This document shows positions 55,738 to 64,000 of a DNA stretch of 64,000 bases, one piece after another (the first letter of the stretch is position 1; each line of letters begins with the position of its first letter). Below the pieces are notes generated by a model. That model saw only the letters and a list, made by a program, of their open reading frames with translations. It did no database searches and was not told the DNA's origin. The translations under genes and the position numbers were made by a program. The DNA comes from Citrobacter rodentium NBRC 105723 = DSM 16636 (GTDB lineage: Bacteria > Pseudomonadota > Gammaproteobacteria > Enterobacterales > Enterobacteriaceae), in contig NZ_CP082833.1 of assembly GCF_021278985.1 (NCBI RefSeq), positions 2,170,001-2,234,000 of the forward strand. The letters run 5' to 3'.

Positions 55738-57762
55738 ATGCGTCTCCTGCCCTGCGCCCTTCTGACGGGCCTTCTCTCTATGCCGCTCTTCGCCGCACCG
55801 CTAAACGGCTTTTCATTTGCTCACAAAGACTGGGAGGTCGCCTGTGATAACACAGGCACCTGTCGGGCTGCGGGTTACAGTGATAATGCGGTTAGCGTTC
55901 TGCTCAAGCGGCCGGCAGGCCCCGACACCAGCGTAACAGTTGAGGTGGCTTTTGCCCAACGTATGGAAAACCAGCCTCCCTTGACAGACGCGGCGCTTTT
56001 TATTGACGGTCAAAAGGAAGGGGCATTAACCCCCTCCGCAGAGGGCTACTTCACCCTCAGCTACGCACTTCGCAGCGCGTTTCTCACCGCCTTACGCCAG
56101 GATAATACCATTGAGTTTGCAGCCGACGGGAACCGCATACCGCTCTCCTCTGCCGGTTCCAACGCGGTGTTGCTGAAAATGGATGAGTTTCAAAAACGTC
56201 TCTCTACCCAAAGCGCTCTGCTGCATCCGGGAGATAAAAACAGCAATGATGTGCTGCAGGCCGAGCCTGCTCCGCTCATCATCACCCAACCGGTCATTCG
56301 CACTCCGGAGGTGGAACCTTTAACGGCGACACAGCGACTAAAAATGGCGCATCAGCTCAGACTTACTCCGGAGATGGGGTGCCGTGAACCTGCAGAGGGT
56401 CAGGAAAGACTTTATTACCGCATTCCGGTGGATAAACAGCATACGCTGATCCAGACCGAATGCTTTGACGCTTCCCGTTTTGCTCTCTGGCTGACCAATG
56501 CCGAACTGACCTCTCCGCCCGTACTGATTACCAGCGATGCCAGCGAATATGAAAATGGCGAGATAGCGCGCTTCAGCGGCCCCGTTCAGTTCTGGGTCTG
56601 GAATGGAAAGCACTTCATTCTGCGTGATGAATACCATAGCGGCGGACAAGGAACGCTCTCTGTCGGCGGCGTCTGGACGCTCCCGACGTTTGTCAGTAAC
56701 GTACGCGCGCAGTCTGATGTGGATGCGGACAACGCCGCCCTGAAAGCGCTTTACGACGCCATAACAGAGCAACAAAAAATCGATCCCGAACTCGACCTGA
56801 GCAAAATCGCCAAACGGTTCCCGCTGACGGGCCAGTTCACCGACTTCACCCTTTCATACACGGAAGATTCATCGCAGCCGACGACAAAACCATCACCGGA
56901 AATCAGTGACGATGAATGGAGGGCATTTTTGCATTCCAACATTCGCGCTTATGCAGAAAATGGTCAGGTGAATTTTACGCTGGTTGATCTGGACGGCGAT
57001 GGCAAGCGCGATCTTATTATCGACAGTTATATTGGCGGGACGGGCCTCTTCAGCTATACCGGCGTGCTTAAACGGGGTGATGGCGCATTCTTAACCGTGA
57101 ATGAAAACGCTAACGACGATGACGTTGGGGTACCCGGCGCGCTATTTTCGGAAAATGGCCGCGGTGCTAACCAGTGGAGCCAGTGGGTACGGATCAACGG
57201 TCAGGTTTACGCACTCTGGTTCAACGGCGTCTTTGGCGAAGATAACATTTATCTGCTGCGTCCGTTCAGCACAGACAATAAGGTGCCGGTAGTGACCCTC
57301 CGCTATCACTATACGCTTGACGTCATCGACTCAGCAGAAGAAGGCCGCCCCTTGACCCCCGCGCTGAGCGACAAGGACAAGGCGGGGCTATTCAGGGCGC
57401 TGGATGTAATGCAGGACCATCTGCTTAAAGACCTCCCCCCAGACCAGCCTGACACCGCTATCTGCCCGGTTCCTGAAGGCATCTCAGCAGAAGACGCGGA
57501 ATGGTACTATAGCGGCTTGGCAGGCCATTACACCATAGAAACCGTCGCCCTGGTTCCCGTCTGGCTAAACGAGAAATGTTATATTGGCACCGTCTTCAGC
57601 CATCACGGATTTTATGACCATGGTGTGGATGCCGAGGTGGTCCTCAGCTCGCCCGCTGAAAAAGGTGATATTGTGGGCGGCTATGCGATCTCCGGCCTGC
57701 GGCAGGCAACGTCGATAAAAAGTGACTGGCAGTTTCGGGAAGGCGATAACGGCGCACTGTGA
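55738..57762 (+). CDS. Periplasmic two-domain DUF1176-type protein
   Basis: This 674-residue protein has a signal peptide (1-19, cut near LFA-AP). Residues about 22-325 match my memory of the DUF1176 family (FSFAHKDWEVACDNTGTCRAAGY; later HFILRDEYHSGGQGT), whose members are usually about 340 residues. A second half of about 340 residues carries an EF-hand-like loop DLDGDGKRD (417-425; D417, D419, D421, D425) and the cysteines C576 and C614. The fusion roughly doubles the family length. Function unknown; a calcium- or ligand-binding envelope protein is an inference. It sits between yjdC and tRNA-Phe. Confidence 0.7.
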   Translation: MRLLPCALLTGLLSMPLFAAPLNGFSFAHKDWEVACDNTGTCRAAGYSDNAVSVLLKRPAGPDTSVTVEVAFAQRMENQPPLTDAALFIDGQKEGALTPSAEGYFTLSYALRSAFLTALRQDNTIEFAADGNRIPLSSAGSNAVLLKMDEFQKRLSTQSALLHPGDKNSNDVLQAEPAPLIITQPVIRTPEVEPLTATQRLKMAHQLRLTPEMGCREPAEGQERLYYRIPVDKQHTLIQTECFDASRFALWLTNAELTSPPVLITSDASEYENGEIARFSGPVQFWVWNGKHFILRDEYHSGGQGTLSVGGVWTLPTFVSNVRAQSDVDADNAALKALYDAITEQQKIDPELDLSKIAKRFPLTGQFTDFTLSYTEDSSQPTTKPSPEISDDEWRAFLHSNIRAYAENGQVNFTLVDLDGDGKRDLIIDSYIGGTGLFSYTGVLKRGDGAFLTVNENANDDDVGVPGALFSENGRGANQWSQWVRINGQVYALWFNGVFGEDNIYLLRPFSTDNKVPVVTLRYHYTLDVIDSAEEGRPLTPALSDKDKAGLFRALDVMQDHLLKDLPPDQPDTAICPVPEGISAEDAEWYYSGLAGHYTIETVALVPVWLNEKCYIGTVFSHHGFYDHGVDAEVVLSSPAEKGDIVGGYAISGLRQATSIKSDWQFREGDNGAL

Positions 57763-57838
57763 TGGCGGGTTAACGTCGCTGAATTATGCCCGAATCGCCG
57801 CAAAGTTAAGCAGTTGAACTGCTTTTCGGGAAATTAGG

Positions 57839-57867
57839 TTGACTGGCGGGCGCGATTACGGTTTAAT
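57839..57867 (+). promoter_or_regulatory. Promoter of tRNA-Phe
   Basis: TTGACT and TTTAAT are separated by 17 bases and followed by a GC-only discriminator (GCGCCCC), the mark of a stringently controlled stable-RNA promoter. Confidence 0.8.
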
Positions 57868-57877
57868 GCGCCCCGTT

Positions 57878-57953
57878 GCCCGGATAGCTCAGTCGGTAGA
57901 GCAGGGGATTGAAAATCCCCGTGTCCTTGGTTCGATTCCGAGTCCGGGCACCA
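57878..57953 (+). tRNA. pheU: tRNA-Phe (GAA); island attachment locus
   Basis: This 76-base gene has acceptor GCCCGGA / TCCGGGC, anticodon GAA in GGGATTGAAAATCCC, T-arm TTCGATTCC and encoded CCA. It occupies the pheU position of E. coli (after yjdC). A P4-type integrase remnant begins 160 bases downstream, so its 3' end is the probable attL core of the island. I find no second copy of that 3' end in the window, so attR must lie to the right. Confidence 0.97.
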
Positions 57954-58112
57954 CCTTTCCTTTTTTATGCTTCCTTATAAATCCCTATGTGTTTGTGATT
58001 CAATGAGTTAGCGTAAAAATCTTTCCGGATGCGTTTTGATTTATCCCTACGTATCCGGAAAATTGTGGGTCAGATTGAGGGTTCATTCAGTTCGATGAAT
58101 GGAGAGACCCTC

Positions 58113-59367
58113 ATGTTGACTGACAGCAAGATCCGCGCCGCGAAACCCCTCACAAAATCCTATAAACTCACTGATGCACAAGGTCTGTACCTGACGGTAT
58201 CCACTAGCGGCTCTAAGCTGTGGTATTTCCGCTATCGTTTTGAAGGTAAGGAAAACCGTCTGGCCTTCGCTACCACAGGTTACGCTGGCAGAAGCGCGCG
58301 AAAAGCGCGATGCGGCGCGTAAGCTGCTGGTATCGGGCATTTGCCCTTCCCTGCCCCGCAAGGCGGAAAAAGCCGCCGTTGACGGCACGCGCACCTTTCA
58401 GTACATCGCTACCGCGTGGCACACCAGTTGCTTTAAGCTCTGGTCGGAAAGCCACGCGGACAAAATCCTGACCTGCCTGAAGCGCTATGTCTTCCCTGAT
58501 ATTGGCGCAATGGACATTGCAGAGGTTGAAACCCGCCATCTGGCCCAACTGGTCAAATCTATCGATGATAAAGGTGTGCATGATGTCGCCGGGCGGGTGC
58601 GCCAGCATCTGACCAAAATCATGCGCCACGCCGTACAGCAGGGAACGATTAAATATAATCCGGCTTACGATCTGGATGGCGTCGTGACCCCAGTTGTGAC
58701 CCAACATCACCCTGCTCTGCCCCTGAAACGCCTGCCGGAGCTGCTGGACAAGATTAATGGCTACAAGGGGCGGGAGCTGACCCGTCTGGCGCTGGAGCTT
58801 AATCTGCACGTTTTCCTGCGCTCCAGCGAACTGCGGCTCGCCCGCTGGGATTAGTTCAACCTGAAAGCCCGTATCTGGACAGTGCCTGCACAGCGGGAAG
58901 CGGTTAAGGGAGTGAGATTTTCATCGCGTGGCGCAAAAATGAAGGATGAGCATCTGGTGCCGTTATCCGCGCAGGCCGTCGCCCTGCTGGAGCAGATTAA
59001 GGAAATTACCGGAGAGTCTGTCTTCGTGTTTGCAGGTGCGCACTCAATGAATAAGCCGATGAGCGAAAACACCATCAACAAAGCGCTGCGCGTGATTGGC
59101 TACGACACCAAAACCGAGGTTTGCGGTCATGGTTTCAGAACAATGGCCTGTAGCGCCCTGAACGAATCCGCGCTGTGGTCTAAAGATGCCATCGAGCGCC
59201 AGATGAGCCACAAGGAGCGCAACGGCGTGCGGGCGGCGTATGTGCATAAGGCGGAGCATCTGGAAGCGCGTATGGAGATGATGCAGTGGTGGTCAGATTA
59301 TCTCGATGTGAGCCGCGAGGGGTACGTGGCACCGTACATTTATGCGCGGCGGCATAAGGCGGCCTGA
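58113..59367 (+). pseudogene. P4-family tyrosine integrase, frameshifted and with an internal stop
   Basis: The start (58113, MLTDSKIRAAKP after GGAGAG) and N-terminal domain are clear. After GKENRLAF (about 58268) the frame is lost, and the homologous reading PQVTLAEAREKRDAARKLL continues in the next frame. That frame then meets TAG at 58852-58854, where WD-E-FNLK would be expected (GAG to TAG). The catalytic part resumes with HGFRTMACSALNE, the MSHKERNGVRAAY segment and the C-terminal HLEARMEMMQWW. With two lesions the protein should be inactive. P4-type integrases use tRNA 3' ends, consistent with the adjacent tRNA-Phe. Confidence 0.9.
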
Positions 59368-60165
59368 GTTAGTCGCAGCGTCATGGAAAAGCGGTTTCTG
59401 GTTGTCCGGGAGCTGCTTTTTTGCATTAAAAGGTTCTGACTTCGTTTTTCTGGTTATTCATCGGAAAGCGCCCGATTTTATACGGGGCCATATAAAATTG
59501 GGTACTCTTCTATCGATTCATCACAAATCAATAGGTGAATATCGAAAATTATTTGAGGTGAATACTTCAGGCGATAACTGCCAGACAATCTGCACCAGAA
59601 CCTGATTTGCCAATACGCCACAACTGCACCAGATATAATCGGATAAATATAGAACTGCGCCAGTGTTAAGGCCCTTTCAGCCCTTTGGCCTTTTCCGGTC
59701 TGGCGCTGTTACCCTTAGTCGCCCTTTACCTTTATCTGGCCTTTTTCCTTTTGCTGGCGCAATCATCAGAAAAATACTGTAATGCTGCACCAGAATCCTG
59801 TTAATAGGCTATACCGTTTGTAAGTACCGTTATTAAGAGGAAACCGTACAAAAAATTTCTACGTAGAAATTTTTTCGGTGGATAACGATGAATAAAGGGT
59901 ATTTTATAACGTAATGGCTATCAAAAATCGACCATCCAAACATAATTCATTAATTTATAATTAATAATCATGAATTTAATAGCCGATAGTTATTGTTCTT
60001 GTCAGTATTGATAGGAACGTATATAAAAAATTTTGGCCCCAAAATTTTTTGTACGAAAACCTATGAATAACCCGGGATTAATAGAAAATCACCCAGAATT
60101 ATTTGGGGGCAAATAATTTTGTACAAAAACCGATTAATAACGGGTCTTACGAAAGACAACGGCTA
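59368..60165. other. Non-coding tract with A/T palindromes and repeated motifs
   Basis: No supported gene in 800 bases. Four copies of CTGCRCCAG lie at 59590, 59624, 59655 and 59785, all in the same orientation. Three A/T palindromes follow (59850-59875, 60025-60050, 60097-60118). Direct repeats also occur: GATGAATAAAGGGT...GGCTATCA (59887-59923) and GATTAATAACGGGT...GGCTATCA (60132-60168) with identical internal spacing. The tract between two recombinase remnants may be an attachment, replication or control region of the island. Confidence 0.6.
59850..60118. repeat. Three A/T-rich palindromes with shared flanks
   Basis: Palindrome 1 is perfect over 26 bases (59850-59875, centre TACGTA). Palindrome 2 has 12-bp arms (60025-60036 and 60039-60050). 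Palindrome 3 has 8-bp arms (60097-60104 and 60111-60118). Palindromes 2 and 3 are followed by GTACGAAAACCTATGAATAA and GTACAAAAACCGATTAATAA, and a weaker inverted form precedes palindrome 1. Confidence 0.75.
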
Positions 60166-61054
60166 TCAGTCAGTATCCCCCTGCCCGTACACCTGCGCCA
60201 CATACCGTCCGCGCCCGTCGCCGTGACCTAAATCCATCGCCGTCATTGCCAGCGCTTCCTTCTCACAGAATCCCTGCGCCAGATAATGACGGATCGCATC
60301 CTGTGCCCACGCATAGCGCAACGAGTGCGGGGAATATGCGTCAGTTAACCCGAGACCCGACGCCTGGCTGTGCCAGTATTTCATGGCGGTTTTCAGATCC
60401 GGCTTATCTATCAGCCTGCCGTGACGATCTTCTGCCACAGCCAGCGCATTATCCAGCGCTTTTTTGACTGCGCCAGCATCAAGAATAATGGTTTCACGCG
60501 CCCGCCCGCCTTTAGTGCCGAAAACTACAGTTAACCGGGTATCGCCACGCTCCAGCGCCTGCCTGCCGCCACGTTCTTAATGACTGCACACTTTGCACCG
60601 CCTCCTGCGAACGCAGCCCCATCAGTCTTGAAAGTTCCAGCGCTACCGCCATCCCCGGATCTTTTACGCGGGCCGTCCCCAGCACATCGCAATAGTGCTC
60701 CGGCGTGATAGCCAGCTTCGTACCGTTACGGGATGCGCCGGATAATCCCAGCGAGCGGTTATTTAGCCGCTCACTCTGCGCCAGCCTGTCACGCCCGGCC
60801 TGTTTCAGAATGCAGCGTACCGCTGCCATCTCGTTTTGCAGGGAACGCTTTGTGATGCCCTGCGCCAGTCGCTCCCGGATATAGCCTTCAATATGCCGCT
60901 CCTTAAGTTGCTCCACCCGGCGGATCTGCACATTCTGCGCCAGTACCAGACGCTCACAAAGCCGCTGCGCCAGCTTAATGCGATCGTGAACGGTCTTATG
61001 GCTACCGCCTGCCTGCTGCGCCAGTCGCTTCATTTCCTGCTCCAGTATTCCCAT
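60166..61054 (-). pseudogene. Integrase-domain tyrosine recombinase (Integrase_1 type), frameshifted
   Basis: The first 160 codons (from 61054, MGILEQEMKRLAQQAGGSHK) encode an N-terminal SAM-like DNA-binding domain and the start of the catalytic domain (ALELSRLMGLRSQEAVQ, with the first Arg). The frame then slips within a GGCAGGCAGGC tract near 60560 and ends early at 60512. The next frame continues without a stop: ALERGDTRLTVVFGTKGGR, then SPHSLRYAWAQDAIRHYLAQ and LGHGDGRGRYVAQVYGQ with the late His/Arg and probable Tyr. One indel separates it from an intact gene of about 300 residues. Such recombinases occur on integrative elements and plasmids. Confidence 0.85.
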
Positions 61055-61901
61055 ACATTCCCCTTTTCATGATTGCCGCAAACTCATCCCAAAAACCCAA
61101 CACGGATACAACTTTCCCCGGCGCGTAGGCCAATAGCCCCTGAGTTTTATCGGGGCTGCGAACGATACCTGAGCGCCGGGGCGGCAGCCGTTGAGGTGTG
61201 GTGGGGCTTCGGTTGTGCTCTCTGAGCAGCCGCCCGCGTTAGCGGGTTATCCCCCGGATCGTCCTGATCCCCCTCCGGTATCGGTTCATGTTCTCCTTAT
61301 TGGTCAAATGGCCTGAAAAGGCGGTGTCAGGATCCAGCCATGAGCTGGCGCAGTTGAGTTTTCTGGTGCAGGTCGAAAAGGCTGCGTGCGTCACTTTCCC
61401 GCTTTACGCGGTCAAAGTGACGCACTGGCACTGGTTCAGTGTTTAAACGTTGCGTTTCTGGTGCAGTTTTACGGCCACGCGGCAGCAAATGCCTTGCGGC
61501 AAATGCAGGCCGCAGGCCGTAAGGTAAAAGGCGCTGATGGTGTCAGCCAATATACGCTGGCCGGGATAATTCCGGTGTGGTGAGATGGGCGCAGTACTCT
61601 GGCACAGTTGTAAAAACTCGGGCCTCCGTCGCGATGTTCTGCGACCCGGTGTTTGCAGAGTTCTGCACTGGTAAACGGCTCAACCGTCCTGATAACAGGC
61701 GCTTCTTTCAGGTTGTGAAGCGTTGGGCGCTGTCAACGACAGCATGGAGCAGGAGGGAGACTATGCCAGTATCGATGGTGCAGAAAGGAAAAACTGTTTG
61801 TGCGTCAAAAAGGATTTTTGCGAACCTGCGCTGCCGCGCTTCGCTTGCCTTCTCCCGCTCTTCTGACAACAGAGCCATCAGAAGAACGGGAGAGCTATTT
61901 A
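61055..61901. other. Interval without a convincing gene between the recombinase and the HTH gene
   Basis: It holds a GC-rich stretch, inverted copies of the CTGCRCCAG motif (CTGGCGCAG at 61345, CTGGTGCAG at 61363 and 61458), and two open frames on the plus strand (61386-61583, 61577-61987) without ribosome sites or recognisable domains. These may be eroded reading frames. Confidence 0.5.
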
Positions 61902-62120
61902 TCAATTTTCAGGTTTACGGTAGCGGGAAGGCCAAATTTGCTCTGGCGCAACGCCCAGAGCTTCAGCGATCAACCTTTCACCTTTAGGCCAGCGGCGGTT
62001 AAGGGCATTTGCCAGCGTGGAGGACGCCAGCCCGGCCTGACGGGACAACGCCGCCAGTGAGGTGCCCCGCTTTCTCAGCCCGGCGATAATGTCGGCGGAG
62101 TGCCAGTCTTGCTGCATCAT
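61902..62120 (-). CDS. Ner/Nlp-like helix-turn-helix DNA-binding protein
   Basis: This 72-residue protein has the Ner/Nlp (SfsB-like) winged-helix pattern: DWHSADIIAGLRKRGTSLAA, SRQAGLASSTLANAL, then WPKGERLIAEALGV and PEQIWPSRY. Such proteins are small repressors of transposing phages or regulators on islands. The ATG at 62120 overlaps the upstream stop in ATGA, so it is translationally coupled to the preceding gene. Its target is unknown. Confidence 0.85.
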   Translation of the reverse strand: MMQQDWHSADIIAGLRKRGTSLAALSRQAGLASSTLANALNRRWPKGERLIAEALGVAPEQIWPSRYRKPEN

Positions 62121-62578
62121 ACTGTCACCTCGTCAATAAACTTTACGCCGTCGGCGGTGTGTATCCAGCGCGGGGCTTTGAGTTCGGCGGCAAAGTACCA
62201 GACCAGCTCACACAGTAATCCGGTCAGCGTCTGTTCCATTTTCGGCAGTAACGCCCGCCCCGTCAGAAGCTGCGCCAGCGTGAGTGAGTAGTCACAAAGT
62301 AATTCGGAACCGGGTTCAAAGCAGGGGTAACTGGCGGGAAGGGTATCAGTGGTCAGGCTTTCAATCAGGTGGGGCGGGATGGGATCGTTCAGAGTGGGCT
62401 GGAGCAGCGAGAGGCAGGCGGCAAGCCGTCCGCAAAGCGCCAGCCGCAGCGTCGGATCGTCGCTTTCAATCAGGGTTTCGGCGAAGCGGTCGCAGTGATC
62501 GGCCAGAGCGGTGAAATCCGTGGCGGCGCTGAAGGGAACGGTAAGTAACGGGTGTGTTTGGGTAGGGATCGTAGCCAT
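62117..62578 (-). CDS. Island protein of unknown function
   Basis: From the ATG at 62578 (MATIPTQTHP), after GGAG, the protein has 153 residues; a longer frame to 62626 exists. It is Leu-rich and mostly helical, with FTALADHCDRFAETLIESDD, LRLALCGRLAACLSLL and LLCELVWYFAAELKAPRW. There is no signal peptide or catalytic motif. I recall similar proteins on P4-like islands beside Ash-type and HTH genes but know no function. It is coupled to the downstream HTH gene by an ATGA overlap. Confidence 0.75.
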   Translation of the reverse strand: MATIPTQTHPLLTVPFSAATDFTALADHCDRFAETLIESDDPTLRLALCGRLAACLSLLQPTLNDPIPPHLIESLTTDTLPASYPCFEPGSELLCDYSLTLAQLLTGRALLPKMEQTLTGLLCELVWYFAAELKAPRWIHTADGVKFIDEVTV

Positions 62579-63097
62579 GGTGGCAATCTCCAACAAAAGT
62601 TGATAAACCACCACCTGAGAGGTCAATCTCGTGGGTGGTGGAACTGGACGGGGTTGACCTTACCGGCTTTGTTGGCAACCGGCGCACCTTGCGGTGCCCC
62701 CGCCCAGCCCACCATTGAGATGTAGCCGCGCGTACGACATAAAAAAAGACGCAGGCGCGTCAATATGTCGCCAACAAAATATATTCAGGAGGTCAAGCCC
62801 GGCACCTGAATTTGCAGGTGCGAAACAAGGATACTGCGATTGGAAGTAGGCGGCAAGGGGAACTGATACAACAATCCAAGCTATATGTAGATTTACCCTG
62901 TCAGAATATTCTTTTATCTCTTTGTTTTATTGGTGGACTGTCCGTAAAATAAACATCGTCGGCATTAAAACCACTACGCAGGCAGTACCAGAGGTCAAAG
63001 TTGGCTCAAGTGGTGGCAACACAACAGCGAAGTATAAGGATAAAAGTCTAAACAGCTCAGTGATACGATTCGTCACGAAATAAGTGGAGCAGATGGT
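62579..63097. other. Leader interval between divergent island operons
   Basis: No firm gene is seen. On the minus strand a short frame ends at 62623 (best start ATG 62715, 30 codons) and reads SMVGWAGAPQGAPVANKAGK, which resembles the phage P4 Ash family from memory. An overlapping frame carries THEIDLSGGGLSTFVGDCHH, also Ash-like, so this may be an eroded or frame-shifted ash. A hairpin CACCTG/CAGGTG lies near 62805-62820. To the right the sequence turns A/T-rich and leads to the plus-strand operon at 63098. Confidence 0.4.
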
Positions 63098-63751
63098 ATG
63101 AAACATTCAATTTCAACCAGTAATGGCTACGTTTACCGGGATGCACTCCGTCTCTTGTTCATTTTAGTTCGGGGAAGTGAACCCTTGAAACAACCTGCTG
63201 ATGGCTGGGATCGCGTATTTTTGGGAGAAAAACGTGCACTGGCTATTGATTTCTGGCTTCGCTATCCAGACTATCTCGCAGACCAATTACTAAACATCTA
63301 CTCACATACTCTGGATATATCGGTGCTTGAAGCCGCAAAGCATATTTTCGATGATGATGAGCCAGACATTCGTCTTGTCAGAATGATTCGCTGGCGCAGA
63401 GGGGCCTTTGACAACTTGCAAACATCATTGGCAATGTTAGGGTACAGAGGGCTGGCTCGTTCAATGAAACGCAAGTTACCAACTGGTCATTATCAGTATG
63501 AATATTTGACTGGCACTCTGGCGCGCACTTTCTTAGATGAAACTATCGCTGAATATCCAGAGCTTGCCTGGTATGAAAAGCAAACTCAACTTGCATTTTT
63601 AGTAGCAAAAAATAAAAGCGGAAGCGCACTAAAAGACATGCATTATTCAGAGGGTGAATATGCCGCAACACCATATGGAGCAACCATCCCCTCTATCAAA
63701 GATCGTGTATTAAAACGGATATCAAATATTAGTATACAGGAGCCAGCATGA
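63098..63751 (+). CDS. Unknown protein, first gene of a coupled two-gene (or longer) operon
   Basis: This 217-residue protein starts at an ATG after GTGGAG. I do not recognise a named family. It is soluble, with an N-terminus YRDALRLLFILVRGSEPLKQ followed by Trp/Asp/Arg-rich helices (DFWLRYPDYLADQLLNIY) and a hydrophilic C-terminus. Its stop overlaps the next start in ATGA. The layout (a roughly 200-residue protein coupled to a putative SMC-like ATPase) resembles the middle component of ABC-three-component conflict systems, but this is inference from arrangement only. Confidence 0.7.
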   Translation: MKHSISTSNGYVYRDALRLLFILVRGSEPLKQPADGWDRVFLGEKRALAIDFWLRYPDYLADQLLNIYSHTLDISVLEAAKHIFDDDEPDIRLVRMIRWRRGAFDNLQTSLAMLGYRGLARSMKRKLPTGHYQYEYLTGTLARTFLDETIAEYPELAWYEKQTQLAFLVAKNKSGSALKDMHYSEGEYAATPYGATIPSIKDRVLKRISNISIQEPA

Positions 63752-64000
63752 CTGAAAAAAACACCAGCATGAGTATTAACGAATGGCATGCGGCTATTGC
63801 AAAACGAGCAGGTTCACTGCCTGAGAAAGTGGCATCTATTCTCGAAGAACTGAAAATTCGACCAAGGCCGGTTCTGCCGCGCGCTCGAACACTAAATTTG
63901 TTATCCATTCAAATGACGGGAAAGAAGTGTGAGAAAAACCAAGAAACACCATTTTCATTTGAATGGTCCGAGCTCTCAGATGGACTATGGGCTCTCCTGT
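63748..64000 (+). CDS. Probable N-terminus of an SMC/Rad50-like ATPase (partial)
   Basis: 84 residues are visible before the window ends. The start (MTEKNTSMSINEWHAAIAKR) overlaps the upstream stop by ATGA. After a helical lead (about 1-45) comes ARTLNLLSIQMTGKK and then PFSFEWSELSDGLWALL, which resembles the two beta strands before the Walker A loop in SMC/Rad50-type ATPases. The Walker A motif itself would lie just beyond position 64000, so the family is not proven. No stop codon is reached. Confidence 0.5.
   Translation, partial: MTEKNTSMSINEWHAAIAKRAGSLPEKVASILEELKIRPRPVLPRARTLNLLSIQMTGKKCEKNQETPFSFEWSELSDGLWALL

Noticed and set aside
61577..61987. 136-codon open frame on the plus strand in the island
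   Set aside because: It has no ribosome site, a low-complexity Arg/Ser composition, and an antisense overlap with the convincing HTH gene. An eroded real gene cannot be excluded.

Overview
The window reads as chromosome of an enteric gammaproteobacterium close to Citrobacter. Nearly every gene is recognisable as an ortholog of an E. coli/Salmonella gene in the order of the 94-95 min region (ula - aidB - rnr - purA - hfl/hfq - mutL - orn - psd - frd - efp - groE - aspA - dsbD). A LuxR-type regulator beside the entericidin genes, an arrangement I recall from Citrobacter freundii (ecnR), favours Citrobacter. There is no ampC/ampR between frdD and blc, which argues against C. freundii itself. The genus is an inference.

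Layout. 1-2.8 kb: end of ulaG, the repressor ulaR, esterase yjfP, and the small stress proteins bsmA and yjfN. 2.8-20.5 kb: a long leftward block, aidB, rlmB-rnr-nsrR, purA, yjeT, hflC-hflK-hflX-hfq-miaA-mutL-amiB-tsaE-nnr, joining RNA decay and modification, NO sensing, FtsH control, mismatch repair and cell separation. 20.5-24.4 kb: queG, then an A/T-richer secreted phosphoesterase with no counterpart at this place in E. coli, then four tandem tRNA-Gly(GCC) genes. 24.6-33.6 kb: orn, rsgA, psd-mscM, yjeM, epmA. 33.7-37.2 kb: frdABCD behind an FNR-type promoter. 37.3-42.6 kb: blc, gdx with a guanidine-II riboswitch, ecnR, ecnB, ecnA, efp, epmB, yjeJ, yjeI. With epmA and epmB the window holds two of the enzymes that modify EF-P Lys34.

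42.7-47.8 kb: groS-groL behind a sigma-32 promoter. A complete group II intron with an RT-maturase-HNH protein sits exactly inside the groL stop codon, and the groL terminator lies beyond the intron. 47.9-55.7 kb: yjeH, fxsA, aspA-dcuA (fumarate production and dicarboxylate exchange, which feed the fumarate reductase encoded upstream), cutA-dsbD-yjdC. 55.7-57.8 kb: a two-domain DUF1176-type periplasmic protein.

57.9-64 kb: a genomic island behind a tRNA-Phe gene. It holds a P4-type integrase broken by a frameshift and a stop codon, a 0.8-kb non-coding tract with A/T palindromes and repeats, a second frameshifted tyrosine recombinase, a Ner/Nlp-like HTH gene coupled to a gene of unknown function, and at the right edge two translationally coupled unknown genes. 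The second of these is cut by the window end and looks like the start of an SMC/Rad50-like ATPase. This edge is the likeliest place for an undescribed (possibly defence) system, but its diagnostic motifs lie outside the window.
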